Below are positions 63,229 through 64,000 of a DNA stretch of 64,000 bases, piece after piece. How positions within the stretch are numbered: position 1 is the first letter of the stretch; each line of letters begins with the position of its first letter. The position numbers and the translations under genes are program-made. The notes under the pieces were generated by a model. The model worked only from the letters and a program-made list of their open reading frames with translations, searched no databases and was not told the DNA's origin. The stretch is from Corynebacterium lactis (lineage in GTDB: Bacteria > Actinomycetota > Actinomycetes > Mycobacteriales > Mycobacteriaceae): positions 310,001-374,000 of the forward strand of contig NZ_ULHE01000001.1 of NCBI RefSeq assembly GCF_900519355.1, in the 5' to 3' direction.

Positions 63229-64000
63229 ATGACTTCGTCACAGCACCGCCTGCAGGAAGCTCTTTTCTTCCGCGCCTCGGGGGAGGGCGCAGCACTGCGC
63301 GCCGCCGTCTCCTCCGTGAGGGAGGGGCTCTTCGCCTCCCTGACGCTTCCCCGCAGCGTCGTCGTGCTCGCAGGGGATCGCCGCGCTGCCATCGCCGCTC
63401 GCGCCGTCGTATCGCTTGCCGACGACGCCCGGGCCCCCATCGTCGTTGCGCGGAAACTACCCAACTACGTGGGCGCCCTGGATCTGGTCATTGTGGCGGA
63501 CGAGGATCCCGGGAGTGAGTTGGCCGACGGCCTTGCAGCTGCGGATCGTCGGGGTGCCATGACGGTGCTCCTTGATCCCGGTGAGGGGCCACTGCGGTCG
63601 GCCGCGGGCCCGGCCACGGTCGTTGTTCCGCGCCCGGCAATGGCCGAGGGGGCATCGTTTAATGGATACTTCGGGGTCATCGCCGCTGCCATCACGGAGG
63701 CAGGCGTGTCGGCGATCGCTCCGGCAGGGGTGCTCGAGGAGGTCGCTGAGGCCGTCGATACGGACCTCATCGCGTGTTCGCCCCAGCGTGACGTGACCGT
63801 CAATCCGGCAAGGCAAGCTGCCGCGTGGTTGTCGGGGCGCCGGATGGTCTGTGTCGGGGATCGGGGTATTGGCGAGCCCGTAGCGGAGCTTGCTGCGTTG
63901 CTTTTGCTGGAAGCCGGACATGTCGCTCATGCGACCGATAGCGCGGCTGTTGTGCGCAATCTCGGGATCCTACTTGCTGGCAATCCCAGCGGTGTCCGCG
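63229..64000 (+). CDS. TobH-like / SIS-type protein, N-terminal part (3' end outside window)
   Basis: Open from the ATG at 63229 to the window end, 257 residues visible. It starts SSQHRLQEALFFRASGEGAALRAAVSSVREGLFASLTLPRSVVVLAGDRRAAIAARAVVSLAD and continues with DLVIVADEDPGSELADGLAAADRRGA and TVVVPRPAMAEGASF, a Rossmann-like pattern of sugar isomerase (SIS) relatives. The gene directly after phosphomannomutase in mycobacteria (Rv3256c, TobH-like) has the same place, often followed by manA. Biochemical role unknown. A TAGAAT box stands one base before the ATG, so the true start could be slightly downstream. Confidence 0.75.
   Translation, partial: MTSSQHRLQEALFFRASGEGAALRAAVSSVREGLFASLTLPRSVVVLAGDRRAAIAARAVVSLADDARAPIVVARKLPNYVGALDLVIVADEDPGSELADGLAAADRRGAMTVLLDPGEGPLRSAAGPATVVVPRPAMAEGASFNGYFGVIAAAITEAGVSAIAPAGVLEEVAEAVDTDLIACSPQRDVTVNPARQAAAWLSGRRMVCVGDRGIGEPVAELAALLLLEAGHVAHATDSAAVVRNLGILLAGNPSGVR

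Overview
The window is 64 kb of high-G+C DNA (roughly mid-60s % by eye) with a typical mycolata/actinobacterial gene set: mycoredoxin, WhiB2, DUF3499, PerM/DUF6350, UvrD1-type PcrA next to chorismate mutase, and the rmlD-wbbL-manC-whiB2-manB-TobH block. Gene order matches the Mycobacterium/Corynebacterium backbone in several places. The many likely leaderless starts and the GlxR-like dyads point to Corynebacterium or a close relative. Genus is an inference; species cannot be read from the sequence.

Layout. 1-6865: housekeeping (amidohydrolase end, NAD(P)H-quinone reductase LpdA, mycoredoxin, dfrA-thyA-cysQ, YccF, pgi). 7049-13206: an operon of two large secreted Ig-repeat surface proteins, the distal one ending in an LAKTG sortase signal. 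13742-24164: aldehyde dehydrogenase, chorismate mutase, PcrA, a DUF4442 thioesterase-like protein, an M23 endopeptidase, PerM and purN-purH. 24356-39528: a TetR regulator followed by a complete route from isovaleryl-CoA to acetyl-CoA (acyl-CoA dehydrogenase, biotin-dependent 3-methylcrotonyl-CoA carboxylase, MaoC hydratase, CitE-type lyase, acetoacetate CoA-transferase, thiolase), with two copies of an AMP-ligase/CitE pair. 39753-54893: an uptake [NiFe]-hydrogenase island with hypD, hypC, hypE, hypF, hypA, hypB, small and large subunits, a cytochrome b subunit with a large extra N-terminal domain, a maturation protease, a second HypA, a stand-alone large-subunit-like protein and a second HypC. 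54982-64000: cell-envelope genes (LCP ligase, rhamnose and mannose activation, WbbL), WhiB2, a degenerate metallopeptidase, DUF3499, phosphomannomutase and the start of a TobH-like gene.

How it fits together. The leucine block would turn branched-chain acyl-CoA into acetyl-CoA, and its two transcription units share two upstream motifs. The hydrogenase block should feed electrons from H2 into the quinone pool, but hypD and hypF each carry a frameshift as read here. These are real inactivation, phase variation or sequence error; the hypD break lies in a (CG)7 run.

Beyond the genes, the main unexplained signals are: an 11-base word (CGTCGGCAAGC) that recurs far more often than base composition predicts, in several reading frames and in non-coding DNA; long intergenic palindromes between convergent genes; and a terminator-like hairpin that covers the manB ribosome-binding site.
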